The notes: generated by a model from the letters alone, not told the origin. Shown: positions 52,250 through 62,293, counted from the stretch's first letter. The stretch is DNA of 64,000 nt from Tamlana flava (GCF_041287255.1 NZ_JBGGTX010000003.1:62001-126000); one strand, 5' to 3'. A program made the numbers and translations.

Positions 52250-52780
52250 ATGGAAAAATCATTAAAATCTATTGCTGCAAATTACGGATTGTATTTGGGT
52301 GTTTTACTTGCCCTAATTACGGTTCTTACATATGCCATAAACATAGAATTGCTAACCAACATGTGGCTAGGCATTTTTATTTTATTAATCATTATTGTAA
52401 TGGGCATAATATCTGTGGCGAAAACAAAACAAGCGCAAGATGGTTTTACAAGTTTTAAGGAGTCATTCACTTCGTATTTTATTACGGTTCTTATCGGGTT
52501 GTTAATTAGCACTTTTGTTTCTTTTTTATTGTTCAATGTCGTTGATACCGAGGCTGCGGAAGTTTTAAAGGAAAAAACCATAGAACAAACGGTTCAAATG
52601 ATGGAAGGTTTTAATGCACCAAGTGAGGCCATTGATGAAGCCGTTAAAAAAATGGAAACGCAGGACCAATATTCCTTGGGCAATATTTCAAAAGGTTTGG
52701 CTGGGTATCTTGTGTTTTTCAGTATTATAGGATTAATAGTTGCAGCAGCCTTGAAAAAAAGTAACCCAGACGCCGAATAA
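52250..52780 (+). CDS. DUF4199 membrane protein
   Basis: 176 aa with four hydrophobic helices (about 11-28, 35-55, 72-95, 148-166) and a conserved cytoplasmic loop (KTKQAQDGFTSFKESFTSYF). This arrangement and the KTKQ...GFTSFKE motif match DUF4199, a Bacteroidota membrane family of unknown function. It precedes a GT2 glycosyltransferase by 40 bp, an arrangement often seen, so a shared role in lipid-linked sugar handling is possible. Confidence 0.85.
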   Translation: MEKSLKSIAANYGLYLGVLLALITVLTYAINIELLTNMWLGIFILLIIIVMGIISVAKTKQAQDGFTSFKESFTSYFITVLIGLLISTFVSFLLFNVVDTEAAEVLKEKTIEQTVQMMEGFNAPSEAIDEAVKKMETQDQYSLGNISKGLAGYLVFFSIIGLIVAAALKKSNPDAE

Positions 52781-52820
52781 ATTCAGTATTTTTGAAGCAA
52801 CAAATATTGAATTTAACTGA

Positions 52821-53771
52821 ATGGACATATCTGTAGTTATACCACTACTTAACGAACAGGACTCTTTAGTCGAATTACATGATTGGATTGCAAAAGTGAT
52901 GCAATCCAATCAATTTTCGTACGAAATCATTTTTATTGACGATGGCAGCACCGATGATTCTTGGCAAATAGTTTCAAAATTATCATTACAAAACAACAAT
53001 GTTAAGGGGATTAGGTTTTTGAAAAACTATGGCAAATCGCAAGCACTTCATGCTGGTTTTGAAAAAGCGCAAGGTGATGTAATAGTCACCATGGATGCTG
53101 ATTTACAGGATAGTCCCGATGAAATCCCTGAACTTTACAAAATGGTAGTTAACAAAGGTTTTGACTTGGTTTCAGGCTGGAAAAAGAAACGATATGATTC
53201 TGTTATTTCTAAAAATCTGCCTTCAAAATTGTTTAATTGGGCTGCCAGAAAAACATCAGGCATAAAATTGAATGACTTCAACTGTGGACTAAAAGCCTAT
53301 AAAATTGATGTGGTAAAAAATATTGATGTAAATGGAGAAATGCACCGTTACATTCCTGTGCTATCAAAAAATGCCGGATTCACAAAAATTGGTGAAAAAG
53401 TGGTGCAGCACCAAGCCCGAAAATATGGAGTGACCAAATTTGGCATGAACCGCTTTATTCATGGTTTTTTAGACTTGATTACCATTTGGTTTCTATCTCA
53501 TTTTGGAAAACGCCCCATGCATCTTTTTGGTGCTTTGGGTGTTATAATGTTTCTAATAGGGCTTGCTTTTTCGGCTTATCTAGGAGTTGACAAACTATTT
53601 TTGAATCCGTCAGGCAGATTAATTACCCAACGTCCTCAATTTTACATTGCCCTTGTTACCATGATTATTGGTACACAATTTTTTGTGGCCGGTTTTTTAG
53701 GCGAACTAGTTTTGCGTAATAAACAAGACAAAAGTCGCTACTTAATTAAAGAAAAATTGAATTTCAGTTAA
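52821..53771 (+). CDS. Family 2 glycosyltransferase, polyprenyl-phosphate type
   Basis: 316 aa. The GT2 domain (residues 1-230) has SVVIPLLNEQDSLVELHDWI, FIDDGSTDDSW, the DxD equivalent TMDADLQDSPDEIPEL, and DFNCGLKAY. Two C-terminal membrane helices (about 233-255 and 272-295) anchor it to the inner membrane. This is the layout of ArnC/GtrB/DPM1-type enzymes that load a sugar onto a polyprenyl phosphate. Sugar unknown. Confidence 0.9.
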   Translation: MDISVVIPLLNEQDSLVELHDWIAKVMQSNQFSYEIIFIDDGSTDDSWQIVSKLSLQNNNVKGIRFLKNYGKSQALHAGFEKAQGDVIVTMDADLQDSPDEIPELYKMVVNKGFDLVSGWKKKRYDSVISKNLPSKLFNWAARKTSGIKLNDFNCGLKAYKIDVVKNIDVNGEMHRYIPVLSKNAGFTKIGEKVVQHQARKYGVTKFGMNRFIHGFLDLITIWFLSHFGKRPMHLFGALGVIMFLIGLAFSAYLGVDKLFLNPSGRLITQRPQFYIALVTMIIGTQFFVAGFLGELVLRNKQDKSRYLIKEKLNFS

Positions 53772-53867
53772 AAATTTCCACCTGTTTTAATTACCTTTAA
53801 AAGATCAACTAATTACAAATTAATCAATACCAATTGTTTAATTTTGAACCAAACTCTTCAAGATATT

Positions 53868-55598
53868 ATGATACACATTGAGCCAAAGATTTTAGAAAGA
53901 ATAAATGCATGGTTAACTCCCGCATTTGATGATGAAACGCAATCAACAATTAAAAACAGTATTGCGAATAGCCCGAAAGATATTCAGGAAAGTTTTTATA
54001 AAGATTTAGAGTTTGGCACAGGTGGTATGCGTGGCATTATGGGAGTTGGCACAAACCGAATTAACAAATATACACTTGGTAAAAGCACACAAGGTTTAAG
54101 TAATTATCTACACAAACAATTCTTAGGAGAAACGCCAAAAGCCGTTATTGCTTATGATTGCCGTCACAACAGCAAAACCTTGGCTAAAGTGGTTGCCGAT
54201 GTGTTTTCAGCAAACGGTATTGAGGTTTATTTATTTGAAGATTTAAGGCCCACACCTGAGTTGTCTTTCGCGGTAAAACATTTAAATTGCCACTGCGGTA
54301 TTGTTTTAACGGCTTCGCACAACCCACCGGAATATAATGGCTATAAAGTGTATTGGCAGGATGGCGGTCAATTGGTGCCTCCTCACGATAATGCCGTAAT
54401 TGATATGATAAATGAATTGGATTATGCCGATATTAAATTTGAAGCAAATGATTCATTAATCCATTATATAGGAAAAGATGTTGATCAGGCCTTCATAAAA
54501 GCATCCGTTAAAAACGGTTCTGTTGGAGCAACCCAAGCAGCAAAGGACGATTTAAAAATTGTGTTCACTTCGTTGCATGGCACATCTATTACAGCAGTTC
54601 CGGAAACATTGAAACAGGCTGGCTATAAAAACGTGCATATTGTAAAAGAACAGGAAGTTCCAGATGGTGGTTTCCCTACAGTAAAATCACCTAATCCCGA
54701 AGAACCTGCCGCTTTAAAAATGGCCTTGGAACTGGCTGAAAAAGTTGGTGCTGATATTGTTATTGGAACAGACCCTGACTGTGATAGATTGGGTGTTGCT
54801 GTGCGCAATTCTGAAAACGAATTGCAATTGCTCAACGGTAACCAAACCATGATCATGATGACAGATTTTCTTCTAAAACAATGGAAGGCAGATGGAAAAA
54901 TAAAAGGAAAAGAGTTTATTGCAACCACTATCGTTTCTACACCTATGCTAAATAAATTGGCCGATGCCTACGGTGTGGGCAACAAAATTGTATTGACAGG
55001 TTTTAAATGGATTGCCAAATTAATACATGATTTTAAAGACCTTAGCTTTATTGGAGGGGGTGAAGAAAGTTTTGGCTATTTGGTCGGTGACTTTGTTCGC
55101 GATAAAGATGCTGTTACCTCAACCTTATTGGCTTGCGAAATTGCAGCCATAACAAAATCTAAAGGAAGCTCATTTTACGAGGAACTTTTAAAACTTTATG
55201 TTGAGCATGGCCTTTACAAAGAAAAATTAGTATCGCTTACTAAAAAAGGCATTGAAGGCGCAGAGGAAATCAAACAAATGATGACCGATGCCCGCAACAA
55301 TACACTTAAAGTAATTAATGGCACAAAAGTGGTTAAGTTTGAGGATTATGATTTATCCATTCGAAAAAATATGGTCACAAACGAGCAGAGTACCATTGAT
55401 ATTCCAAAATCAAACGTGTTGATTTATTATACAGAAGATGGCAGCCAAGTAGCCTTAAGGCCGAGCGGAACCGAGCCAAAAATAAAATTCTACGTAAGTG
55501 TCAATACAAAATTAGATAGTGTGGCTAATTTTAAAAAGAAGGAAGCTGAGCTTGACGCAAAAGCCGAAGCTATTTTAAAGGACATGAAATTAATTTAA
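53868..55598 (+). CDS. Phospho-sugar mutase (phosphoglucomutase/phosphomannomutase)
   Basis: 576 aa. The ATG at 53868 is used; the open frame begins 24 bp earlier at a TTG. Motifs of the alpha-D-phosphohexomutase superfamily: GTGGMRGIMGVGTNRIN (early), the phosphoserine loop TASHNPPEYNG, the metal loop GTDPDCDRLG, sugar-binding GGEESFGY and the phosphate loop RPSGTEPKIKFYV. It interconverts hexose 1- and 6-phosphates for polysaccharide precursors. Overlaps the next gene by one base (TAATG). Confidence 0.94.
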   Translation: MIHIEPKILERINAWLTPAFDDETQSTIKNSIANSPKDIQESFYKDLEFGTGGMRGIMGVGTNRINKYTLGKSTQGLSNYLHKQFLGETPKAVIAYDCRHNSKTLAKVVADVFSANGIEVYLFEDLRPTPELSFAVKHLNCHCGIVLTASHNPPEYNGYKVYWQDGGQLVPPHDNAVIDMINELDYADIKFEANDSLIHYIGKDVDQAFIKASVKNGSVGATQAAKDDLKIVFTSLHGTSITAVPETLKQAGYKNVHIVKEQEVPDGGFPTVKSPNPEEPAALKMALELAEKVGADIVIGTDPDCDRLGVAVRNSENELQLLNGNQTMIMMTDFLLKQWKADGKIKGKEFIATTIVSTPMLNKLADAYGVGNKIVLTGFKWIAKLIHDFKDLSFIGGGEESFGYLVGDFVRDKDAVTSTLLACEIAAITKSKGSSFYEELLKLYVEHGLYKEKLVSLTKKGIEGAEEIKQMMTDARNNTLKVINGTKVVKFEDYDLSIRKNMVTNEQSTIDIPKSNVLIYYTEDGSQVALRPSGTEPKIKFYVSVNTKLDSVANFKKKEAELDAKAEAILKDMKLI

Positions 55599-57433
55599 TG
55601 AATCATTTTTTTAACATTTTAAGGTACGCCAAACCTTATAAAAAATATGCAATAGGACACATTATTTCTAATGTGTTTTTTGCTTTATTTGGCACACTAT
55701 CATTCATAGCATTAAAGCCCATGCTTGATGTTATTTTTGATAACACAAAAACTCCTCCAGAGACAGAGCCAGTATATTCCGGGTTAATGGATATCGGACA
55801 TTTTGCGGAAGACTACCTTTTATTTCAAATGAATTTGTTTACCGGTGGAGACAAATCAAAAGCCCTAATTTTTGTTGTCGCCTTGATTGTTGTAATGTTC
55901 CTCTTAAAAAACATTTCGGGCTATTTGGCCAACTATTTTTTGGTTTTTTTACGTAACGGGGTTATTCGAGACCTAAGAAACGCTGTTTATAAAAAAACAA
56001 TGGAATTACCGTTATCCTTCTTTTCAGAACAACGTAAAGGGGATATTTTGGCACGGGTAACTGGAGATGTACAAGATTTGCAATATTCCTTCTTATCAGT
56101 ACTTGAGTTTATGGTACGGGAACCATTGACTATAATCTTCACTATTGTTGCTATGCTCATTATTAGTCCGCAATTAACACTTTTCGTTTTTATTTTTATC
56201 CCCGTAATGGGCTTCCTGATTTCAAAAATAGGAAAAAGTTTAAAACGAAAATCGGACCGTGTTCAAAAGGAACAGGGTGTATTTTTATCTACTTTAGAAG
56301 AAACACTTACTGGCTTAAGAATTATTAAAGGGTTTAATGCGGAAGAAAAATTCAATGAAACATTTCAAGAGTCCACCGACAGATTTTACCATTTCTCAAA
56401 TAAATTATTGAACCGACAAAATTTGGCCTCACCGGCCAGTGAGTTTTTGGGTATTTGCATGATTTCGGTCATTCTGTGGTACGGTGGAAATTTGGTATTA
56501 AACAGTGGTGCAAATTCAATTTTAGACGGCAGCACATTTTTGGTTTACATGGGGCTTTCCTATAACATTCTAACCCCGGCCAAAGCTATTTCCAGAGGAC
56601 TTTATAACATAAAAAAAGGTGGTGCTGCAGCAGAGCGCATTCAAGAAATTATTGATTCGCCAAACAACTTAAAAGACAAGCCAAATGCCATTGACATAAC
56701 AGGATTCGATACAAAAATTGAATTCAAAAACATTTCATTTAAATACCAGGATGAGTATGTTCTAAAAAACTTTTCATTAACCATTCCTAAAGGGAAAACA
56801 GTGGCATTAGTGGGGCAATCGGGCAGCGGAAAATCCACCATAGCCAATCTCATTACACGTTTTTACCATGTAAACAATGGAGAAATTCTTTTAGATGGCA
56901 AAAATATTGAAGACATTACCACAAGCTCTTTGCGCAAACAATTGGGCATTGTAACCCAAGATGCGATCCTTTTTAACGACACGATAAAAAACAATTTGAA
57001 ATTGGGCAACAACAATGCATCAGTTGAAGAAATCATTGAAGCCTTAAAAGTTGCCAATGCTTGGGAATTTGTAAAAGATTTACCCGAAGGTATAGAAACC
57101 AATATTGGAGATTCCGGAAACAAGCTTTCCGGCGGCCAAAAGCAACGCCTAAGCATTGCTAGAGCCGTACTTAAAAGCCCTCCTATTATGGTTTTAGATG
57201 AAGCTACATCGGCTCTTGATACCGAAAGTGAGCGTTTGGTTCAAGTGGCTCTGGAAAATATGATGAAAAATAGAACATCCATCGTTATTGCGCACAGGCT
57301 TTCTACTATTCAAAATGCCGATGATATTGTTGTACTTAGCAAAGGTGAAATAGTCGAGCAAGGCAAACACAACGAACTCATTGCTAAAAAAGGTGTTTAC
57401 AAAAAACTTGTAGAAATGCAAAGTTTGGAATAA
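55598..57433 (+). CDS. ABC exporter, MsbA-like (fused membrane and ATPase domains)
   Basis: 611 aa. Six-helix membrane domain (about 1-320), including the coupling region FFSEQRKGDILARVTGDVQD. The ATPase follows with Walker A GQSGSGKS (about 405-412), signature LSGGQKQRLSIARA, Walker B IMVLDEATSALD and the switch His in IAHRLST. A half-transporter that would work as a homodimer, probably flipping lipid A core or another lipid. Start overlaps the mutase stop, so the two are co-translated. Confidence 0.93.
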   Translation: MNHFFNILRYAKPYKKYAIGHIISNVFFALFGTLSFIALKPMLDVIFDNTKTPPETEPVYSGLMDIGHFAEDYLLFQMNLFTGGDKSKALIFVVALIVVMFLLKNISGYLANYFLVFLRNGVIRDLRNAVYKKTMELPLSFFSEQRKGDILARVTGDVQDLQYSFLSVLEFMVREPLTIIFTIVAMLIISPQLTLFVFIFIPVMGFLISKIGKSLKRKSDRVQKEQGVFLSTLEETLTGLRIIKGFNAEEKFNETFQESTDRFYHFSNKLLNRQNLASPASEFLGICMISVILWYGGNLVLNSGANSILDGSTFLVYMGLSYNILTPAKAISRGLYNIKKGGAAAERIQEIIDSPNNLKDKPNAIDITGFDTKIEFKNISFKYQDEYVLKNFSLTIPKGKTVALVGQSGSGKSTIANLITRFYHVNNGEILLDGKNIEDITTSSLRKQLGIVTQDAILFNDTIKNNLKLGNNNASVEEIIEALKVANAWEFVKDLPEGIETNIGDSGNKLSGGQKQRLSIARAVLKSPPIMVLDEATSALDTESERLVQVALENMMKNRTSIVIAHRLSTIQNADDIVVLSKGEIVEQGKHNELIAKKGVYKKLVEMQSLE

Positions 57434-57455
57434 AATCAAGAAACTATATAAAAAG

Positions 57456-57492
57456 AAAAAAGGATAGAGTTTGGGGGCATCTATCCTTTTTT
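57456..57492 (+). terminator. Terminator after the ABC exporter
   Basis: AAAAAAGGATAGA/TCTATCCTTTTTT stem with an 11-nt G-rich loop, ending in a T run. Confidence 0.85.
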
Positions 57493-57723
57493 GTTATGCT
57501 AGATTTGGGGCCATCTAACAACATAAATAGGTTTCTAGTACAAACATAAAGCATAAAAGCCTATCTCACAAGAAAAAATGCATTTAATCGTATTTTAATT
57601 ACACTTTATCGATATAATATTTTTTAAATATCTGATTTTCAATATTTTAATTTTTTAAAAAAAAACTGAAAATAGGCCTTAAACTTTTAGTATATTTAGT
57701 AGTCTAAAAACTAAACAATTTTT
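57493..57723 (+). other. AT-rich gap before the third sigma factor
   Basis: No gene seen. It holds the presumed promoter of the sigma operon, but neither a TAnnTTTG box nor a copy of the ECF-like elements found elsewhere in the window is convincing. TATATTTA at about 57692 is the nearest match. Confidence 0.4.
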
Positions 57724-58266
57724 GTGACGGACGAAGCACAGCTGGTTGAACAATTACAATCCGAACAACATAAAGAAAAAGCCTTTAGAGTGATGATAAC
57801 GCTCTACAAAGAACGGTTGTATTGGCAGATTCGAAACATTGTTAAATCGCACGACGATGCCGATGATGTGCTTCAAAATACATTTATAAAAATCTTTAAA
57901 AATATTCATAACTTTAAAGGAGACAGCAAATTGTTTTCCTGGATGTATCGCATTGCAACCAACGAATCCATAACTTTTATCAATAAAAATGCCAAACGTT
58001 TACAAACCACTACCGAGGAAGTACAGCAATTAGCCATAAAGAATTTGACATCAGATGTGTATTTTGAGGGCAATGATATTCAATTGAAATTGCAAAAAGC
58101 CATTGCATCATTGCCCGAAAAACAGCAATTGGTTTTCAATATGAAATATTTTCAGGATTTAAAATATAAAGATATGTCCGAAATTTTGGAGACCAGCGAA
58201 GGCGCCTTGAAAGCATCTTATCATCTAGCGGTAAAAAAAATTGAAGACTACTTAACTAAAGATTAA
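57724..58266 (+). CDS. ECF RNA polymerase sigma factor
   Basis: 180 aa from a GTG start. Region 2 (DDADDVLQNTFIKIFKNIHN, then SWMYRIATNESITFI) and region 4 (LPEKQQLVFNMKYFQDLKYK; TSEGALKASYHLAVKKIEDY) are clear. It leads a plus-strand operon with a membrane protein and a Spy-like periplasmic protein, typical of a flavobacterial envelope-stress sigma locus. Confidence 0.9.
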   Translation: MTDEAQLVEQLQSEQHKEKAFRVMITLYKERLYWQIRNIVKSHDDADDVLQNTFIKIFKNIHNFKGDSKLFSWMYRIATNESITFINKNAKRLQTTTEEVQQLAIKNLTSDVYFEGNDIQLKLQKAIASLPEKQQLVFNMKYFQDLKYKDMSEILETSEGALKASYHLAVKKIEDYLTKD

Positions 58267-58299
58267 ACCTTTACCAAGAATAACAGTCTTATTATCAAG

Positions 58300-58797
58300 A
58301 TGAAGAAAAACAAAATAAATAACATCAAAGAAACTGGTTTTAAAGTACCTAACGACTACTTTAACAACCTTGAAGACGTTGTTATGGCTCAAATAAAACT
58401 GTCCGAAAAAGTCAGCCACTCTGGTTTCAAAACACCAAGTGGGTATTTTGATACTTTAGAAGACCGTATTATTGAGAAAACTTCAGTAAAAAAAGCAACA
58501 AAGGTAATTTCGTTATTCAACAAAAAAAACCTCATCTATGTATCTGGAGTTGCCGCCGCCGTATTGTTGCTTTTCAATTTATCAATATTTGAAAGGGATC
58601 CATGGTCATCTTTAGACACCGAAACTGTTGAAAATTATTTATTGGATGAAAATATTGTGGATTCCTATGAACTGGCATCCTTGATGACTGAGGAAGAGTT
58701 GGCAGAATCAGATTTTACAGATGTTGATTTTGATGATGAAAACGTAGAAACCTACTTGTTAAACCATTTAGATGTTGAAGATTTAATTACTGAATAA
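58300..58797 (+). CDS. Membrane protein, probable anti-sigma, with duplicated motif
   Basis: 165 aa. The cytoplasmic N-terminus has two 15-residue repeats, GFKVPNDYFNNLEDV (13-27) and GFKTPSGYFDTLEDR (42-56). A single membrane helix follows (about 77-93, IYVSGVAAAVLLLFNLSIF), then a very acidic periplasmic part. It lies 33 bp after the sigma gene. No standard anti-sigma domain is visible; the role is inferred from position and topology. The repeats could be the sigma-binding part. Confidence 0.65.
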   Translation: MKKNKINNIKETGFKVPNDYFNNLEDVVMAQIKLSEKVSHSGFKTPSGYFDTLEDRIIEKTSVKKATKVISLFNKKNLIYVSGVAAAVLLLFNLSIFERDPWSSLDTETVENYLLDENIVDSYELASLMTEEELAESDFTDVDFDDENVETYLLNHLDVEDLITE

Positions 58798-58977
58798 AAG
58801 CCTATAATGGGCATTTGGCAATTAATTGCCTCTGTTAACCAAAATGAAAAAAGACTTAAAATAAGCTATTGCAAAAATTTAAATAAATGAAACATTCAAA
58901 AACTAAAATTTTGTCACTCACTAAAATAATTATTTGAATGTTACATGTGACCATTGTAAAACAATAAAAACAACCAC

Positions 58978-59424
58978 ATGAAAAAAATTATTCTCCCCAT
59001 TTTAATGTTTTTAGTGTCTTTAAGCACATTTGCCCAAGACAAAAGAGACCAAATTAAAGCACAGAAAGCGGCCTTCATTACTGAAAGATTGTCCTTAACA
59101 GAAAGTGAAGCCCAACAGTTTTGGCCCATTTACAATGCCTATGACGATGTCACCCACAAACTAAGACATGAGGATATTAAAAATATGCGCCGTGAAATAA
59201 AAGACAATATCAATACACTTTCAAATGAAAGAGCAAGTCAGCTTTTAAGCGATATGGCTGCTGCCGAAAGTCAATTATGTGAAGAAGAAGCAAAACTGAA
59301 CAACAAGTTGAAAAAAATTATTTCGCCTAAAAAAATAATAATGCTCAAAATTGCTGAAGAAGATTTTAAAAAGAAACTATTTGAGCAATGGAAAAAAATG
59401 CGGCGCGACCGCCCAAAACCATAA
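58978..59424 (+). CDS. Spy/CpxP-like periplasmic sensor of the ECF locus
   Basis: 148 aa with signal peptide (MKKIILPILMFLVSLSTFAQ). The mature part is helical and charged: QKAAFITERLSLTESEAQQF, WPIYNAYDDV, NTLSNERASQLLSDMAAAES, then a basic tail. This is the layout of Spy/CpxP-type envelope-stress proteins, although the LTxxQ motif appears only as LTESE. Often labelled sensor of ECF-type sigma factor in this family. Third gene of the sigma locus, 180 bp after the second. Confidence 0.75.
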   Translation: MKKIILPILMFLVSLSTFAQDKRDQIKAQKAAFITERLSLTESEAQQFWPIYNAYDDVTHKLRHEDIKNMRREIKDNINTLSNERASQLLSDMAAAESQLCEEEAKLNNKLKKIISPKKIIMLKIAEEDFKKKLFEQWKKMRRDRPKP

Positions 59425-59530
59425 TTTCAACGGGAGCTGTTTGCCCCTTTATTTTGCCCAAAACTTTCCTGGATTGATAGTTATCGGCATTAAAGCTTTT
59501 AATGTACCTTTGCATCCTTAATTGAACACA

Positions 59531-60748
59531 ATGCGATTACACAGAAATTTATGCTTTGCGGTTATTGATGGATTGACCCAAATTTTTAATGAAGACCAGT
59601 ATGCCGATAAGGTCATCCAGCAGCTATTAAAAAGGGATAAACGTTGGGGTTCGCGCGATAGAGCTTTTGTTGCCGAAACCACCTATGAAATTGTGCGCTG
59701 GAAACGCCTGTATGCTGAAATTGCTGATGTAAGAGAACCTTTTGATCGTGATAACCTGTGGCGCATGTTTGCCGTTTGGGCAACACTTAAAGGCATAAAA
59801 TTACCCGATTGGAAATATTTTGAAAACACACCAACCCGTAAAATAAAAGGGCGTTTTGATGAGCTTTCAAAAATTAGAAAATTTAGGGAATCCATCCCAG
59901 ATTGGATTGATAATGTTGGTTTGGAAGAATTGGGTGAAGACCAATGGAACAAAGAAATAGCCATGCAAAACGAGCAGGCCGATGTCATTTTACGTGTTAA
60001 CACGCTAAAGACCTCCAAAGAAAAACTACAAAATATCCTATTTGACGAAAACAGTATTGAAGCTGAATTCATAAAAGGCTATCCTTCTGCGCTAAAACTA
60101 AAAGAGCGTGCCAACGTTTTTGTTACTGATGCTTTTAAAAATGGACTGTTTGAGGTTCAAGATGCGTCATCACAATTGGTGGCCGATTTTCTTGATGTAA
60201 AACCAGGCATGAAAGTGGTCGACACATGTGCCGGTGCGGGTGGCAAAACTCTGCACATAGCTTCTTTAATGGAAAACAAGGGGCAAATTGTCGCTATGGA
60301 TATTTATGAAAGTAAACTCAAAAAATTGAAAGTTCGTGCCCGTAGAAACGGCGTGCATAACATTGATTTAAAAGTCTTGGATTCCACCAAACCTATCAAA
60401 AAACTATACGATAAAGCCGACCGTGTTTTAATTGACGCCCCATGTTCTGGTTTAGGTGTTTTACGCAGAAATCCAGATGCCAAATGGAAGCTGGAACCTG
60501 AGTTTTTAGATCGTATTAGAGTTACCCAACAAGAGGTCTTGCAACAATATTCAAAAATGGTAAAGCCTGAAGGAAAAATGGTTTACGCCACCTGTTCGGT
60601 ATTGCCATCTGAAAACCAAAACCAAGTTGAAGCCTTTTTAAAATCGGAAGCTGGAGCAAACTTTAAGCTGATAAAAGACAAAAGAATATTGGCCCATACT
60701 TCTGGTTATGATGGGTTTTATATGGCGTTGTTAGAGCGAAAAGGTTAA
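59531..60748 (+). CDS. rRNA cytosine-C5 methyltransferase, RsmB/NOP2 family
   Basis: 405 aa. ATG at 59531 is chosen over an in-frame TTG 9 bp earlier. SAM motif DTCAGAGGKTLHIASLMENK, the two catalytic cysteines in DAPCSGLGVLRRNPDAKW and YATCSVLPSENQ. The N-terminal NusB-like helical part (about 1-130) suggests the RsmB (m5C967 of 16S rRNA) group rather than RsmF. Single gene. Confidence 0.88.
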   Translation: MRLHRNLCFAVIDGLTQIFNEDQYADKVIQQLLKRDKRWGSRDRAFVAETTYEIVRWKRLYAEIADVREPFDRDNLWRMFAVWATLKGIKLPDWKYFENTPTRKIKGRFDELSKIRKFRESIPDWIDNVGLEELGEDQWNKEIAMQNEQADVILRVNTLKTSKEKLQNILFDENSIEAEFIKGYPSALKLKERANVFVTDAFKNGLFEVQDASSQLVADFLDVKPGMKVVDTCAGAGGKTLHIASLMENKGQIVAMDIYESKLKKLKVRARRNGVHNIDLKVLDSTKPIKKLYDKADRVLIDAPCSGLGVLRRNPDAKWKLEPEFLDRIRVTQQEVLQQYSKMVKPEGKMVYATCSVLPSENQNQVEAFLKSEAGANFKLIKDKRILAHTSGYDGFYMALLERKG

Positions 60749-60804
60749 ATAATTTATATCATTCTAAACTAGTTTTAGAATCCTGTCTTGCTTATCTTGG
60801 TTTT

Positions 60805-61344
60805 ATGAAAACCAAAAAGATCGTATTTATTGGTAAATGTCTTGATGGTTTTATCGCTGGAAAAAATGGCGAGTTAGATTGGTTGGATATGATTCCCAAC
60901 CCAGAACAAAACGACATGGGCTACCAAGCGTTAATGGATGAGATTGATGCCATTGTTATGGGAAAGACCACCTTTGAAACCGTCATAGGTTTTGATATTC
61001 AATGGCCCTACAAAAAGCACGTATTTGTTTTAAGCCATTCGCTGAAAGAAATTCCTAAAGACTTAAAGAATAAAGTTACCCTGTTAAAAGGTGATGAAAA
61101 TGAAGTATTAAAAACCATCCACAGCAAAGGGTTTTACAATTTATATATTGATGGTGGTAAAGTGATACAAAAATTTTTAGCAAAAGATTTAATCGATGAG
61201 CTCCGCATTTCCACCCTGCCCATACTTTTAGGCAACGGTGTTCCGCTATTTGATGTGCTCCCAAAGACCTTGGAATTTACCCATATAAAAACCGAATTTT
61301 TTTTGAATGAGATTGTTCAGAGTTGCTATAAACGGAAACGTTGA
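60805..61344 (+). CDS. Dihydrofolate-reductase-like (RibD C-terminal) protein
   Basis: 179 aa. Features: KIVFIGKCLDGFIAGKNGEL, DAIVMGKTTFETVIGF, NLYIDGGKVIQKFLAKDLID and RISTLPILLGNGVPLFD, which form the NADPH-binding core of the RibD_C/DHFR superfamily. It is not the folA gene by sequence, and the substrate is unknown. It may be co-transcribed with the fructosamine-kinase-like gene 10 bp downstream. Confidence 0.85.
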   Translation: MKTKKIVFIGKCLDGFIAGKNGELDWLDMIPNPEQNDMGYQALMDEIDAIVMGKTTFETVIGFDIQWPYKKHVFVLSHSLKEIPKDLKNKVTLLKGDENEVLKTIHSKGFYNLYIDGGKVIQKFLAKDLIDELRISTLPILLGNGVPLFDVLPKTLEFTHIKTEFFLNEIVQSCYKRKR

Positions 61345-61354
61345 ATCGATTTAA

Positions 61355-62215
61355 ATGATTGAGAATTTAAAATCACACATTTCACACATCTTAAACGAAA
61401 CCATCTCAAAAGTTTCACCAGTTCATGGTGGCGATATATCAACCGCTTATAAAATTGAAACGGGAAAAAACTCATATTTCATTAAAACAAACAAATCTTC
61501 AAATGCGTTGCACATGTTTCAAATTGAAGCTAACGGGCTAAATACAATTGGCAACACCAATACCATAAAAACACCAAAAGTTTTAGCCTATAACAGTCTG
61601 GAAAACACTGTTTTTTTATTGATGGAATTCATTGAAAGTAAATCGCCTTCTCTCAAAGATTTTGAAAATCTGGGCAGTCAACTTGCCAAATTGCACCAAT
61701 GTTCTGCAGAAAACTTCGGGTTGAATCAAGATAATTTTATTGGTAGTTTATCACAAAGCAATAGGCAGCATAAAACTTGGGTTGACTTTTACACCTATGA
61801 ACGTTTGTTACCCCAAATTGAACTGGCCAAACAAAAAGGCTTACTTTCAAATGCCGAATGCCCCTCTGGTCAAAACATCCAAATTCAGCTTCAACCCTTA
61901 TTTCAAAATATAAAACCTGCTTTATTGCACGGCGATTTATGGAGCGGCAACTATTTAATTTCAAAAGATGGCACACCATATTTAATCGACCCAGCTGTGT
62001 ATTATGGTCATCACGAAGTAGATATTGCCATGAGCAAATTATTCGGTGGTTTTGGGAATAGGTTTTACGAGACCTACCAGGATTATTTTCAACCAGACGA
62101 AAACACCTCCGCACGAATAGAAATTTACCAATTGTATTACTTGTTGGTTCATTTGAACTTATTTGGGCGCTCTTACCATGGCTCAGTAGTAAACATTTTC
62201 AGAAAATACTTTTAA
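61355..62215 (+). CDS. Fructosamine kinase family protein
   Basis: 286 aa small-molecule kinase. Nucleotide loop VHGGDISTAYKIETGKNSYF, FIKTN with the ATP lysine, and the APH-like catalytic HGDLWSGNYLISKDG with Asp, then YLIDPAVYYGHHEVDIAMSK with the metal Asp. Members phosphorylate glycated amines (deglycation) or ribulosamines. Confidence 0.9.
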   Translation: MIENLKSHISHILNETISKVSPVHGGDISTAYKIETGKNSYFIKTNKSSNALHMFQIEANGLNTIGNTNTIKTPKVLAYNSLENTVFLLMEFIESKSPSLKDFENLGSQLAKLHQCSAENFGLNQDNFIGSLSQSNRQHKTWVDFYTYERLLPQIELAKQKGLLSNAECPSGQNIQIQLQPLFQNIKPALLHGDLWSGNYLISKDGTPYLIDPAVYYGHHEVDIAMSKLFGGFGNRFYETYQDYFQPDENTSARIEIYQLYYLLVHLNLFGRSYHGSVVNIFRKYF

Positions 62216-62293
62216 AAAACCGTCTGTTCAAAACCTAGTGCATAACTCTTCTTTTTCCATTTTATATTTAGATAAAATTCCATTAAAAAGACC

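Noticed and set aside
60000..62114. Minus-strand open frames inside the rRNA methyltransferase and kinase genes
   Set aside because: Antisense shadows of genes with clear motifs on the plus strand.
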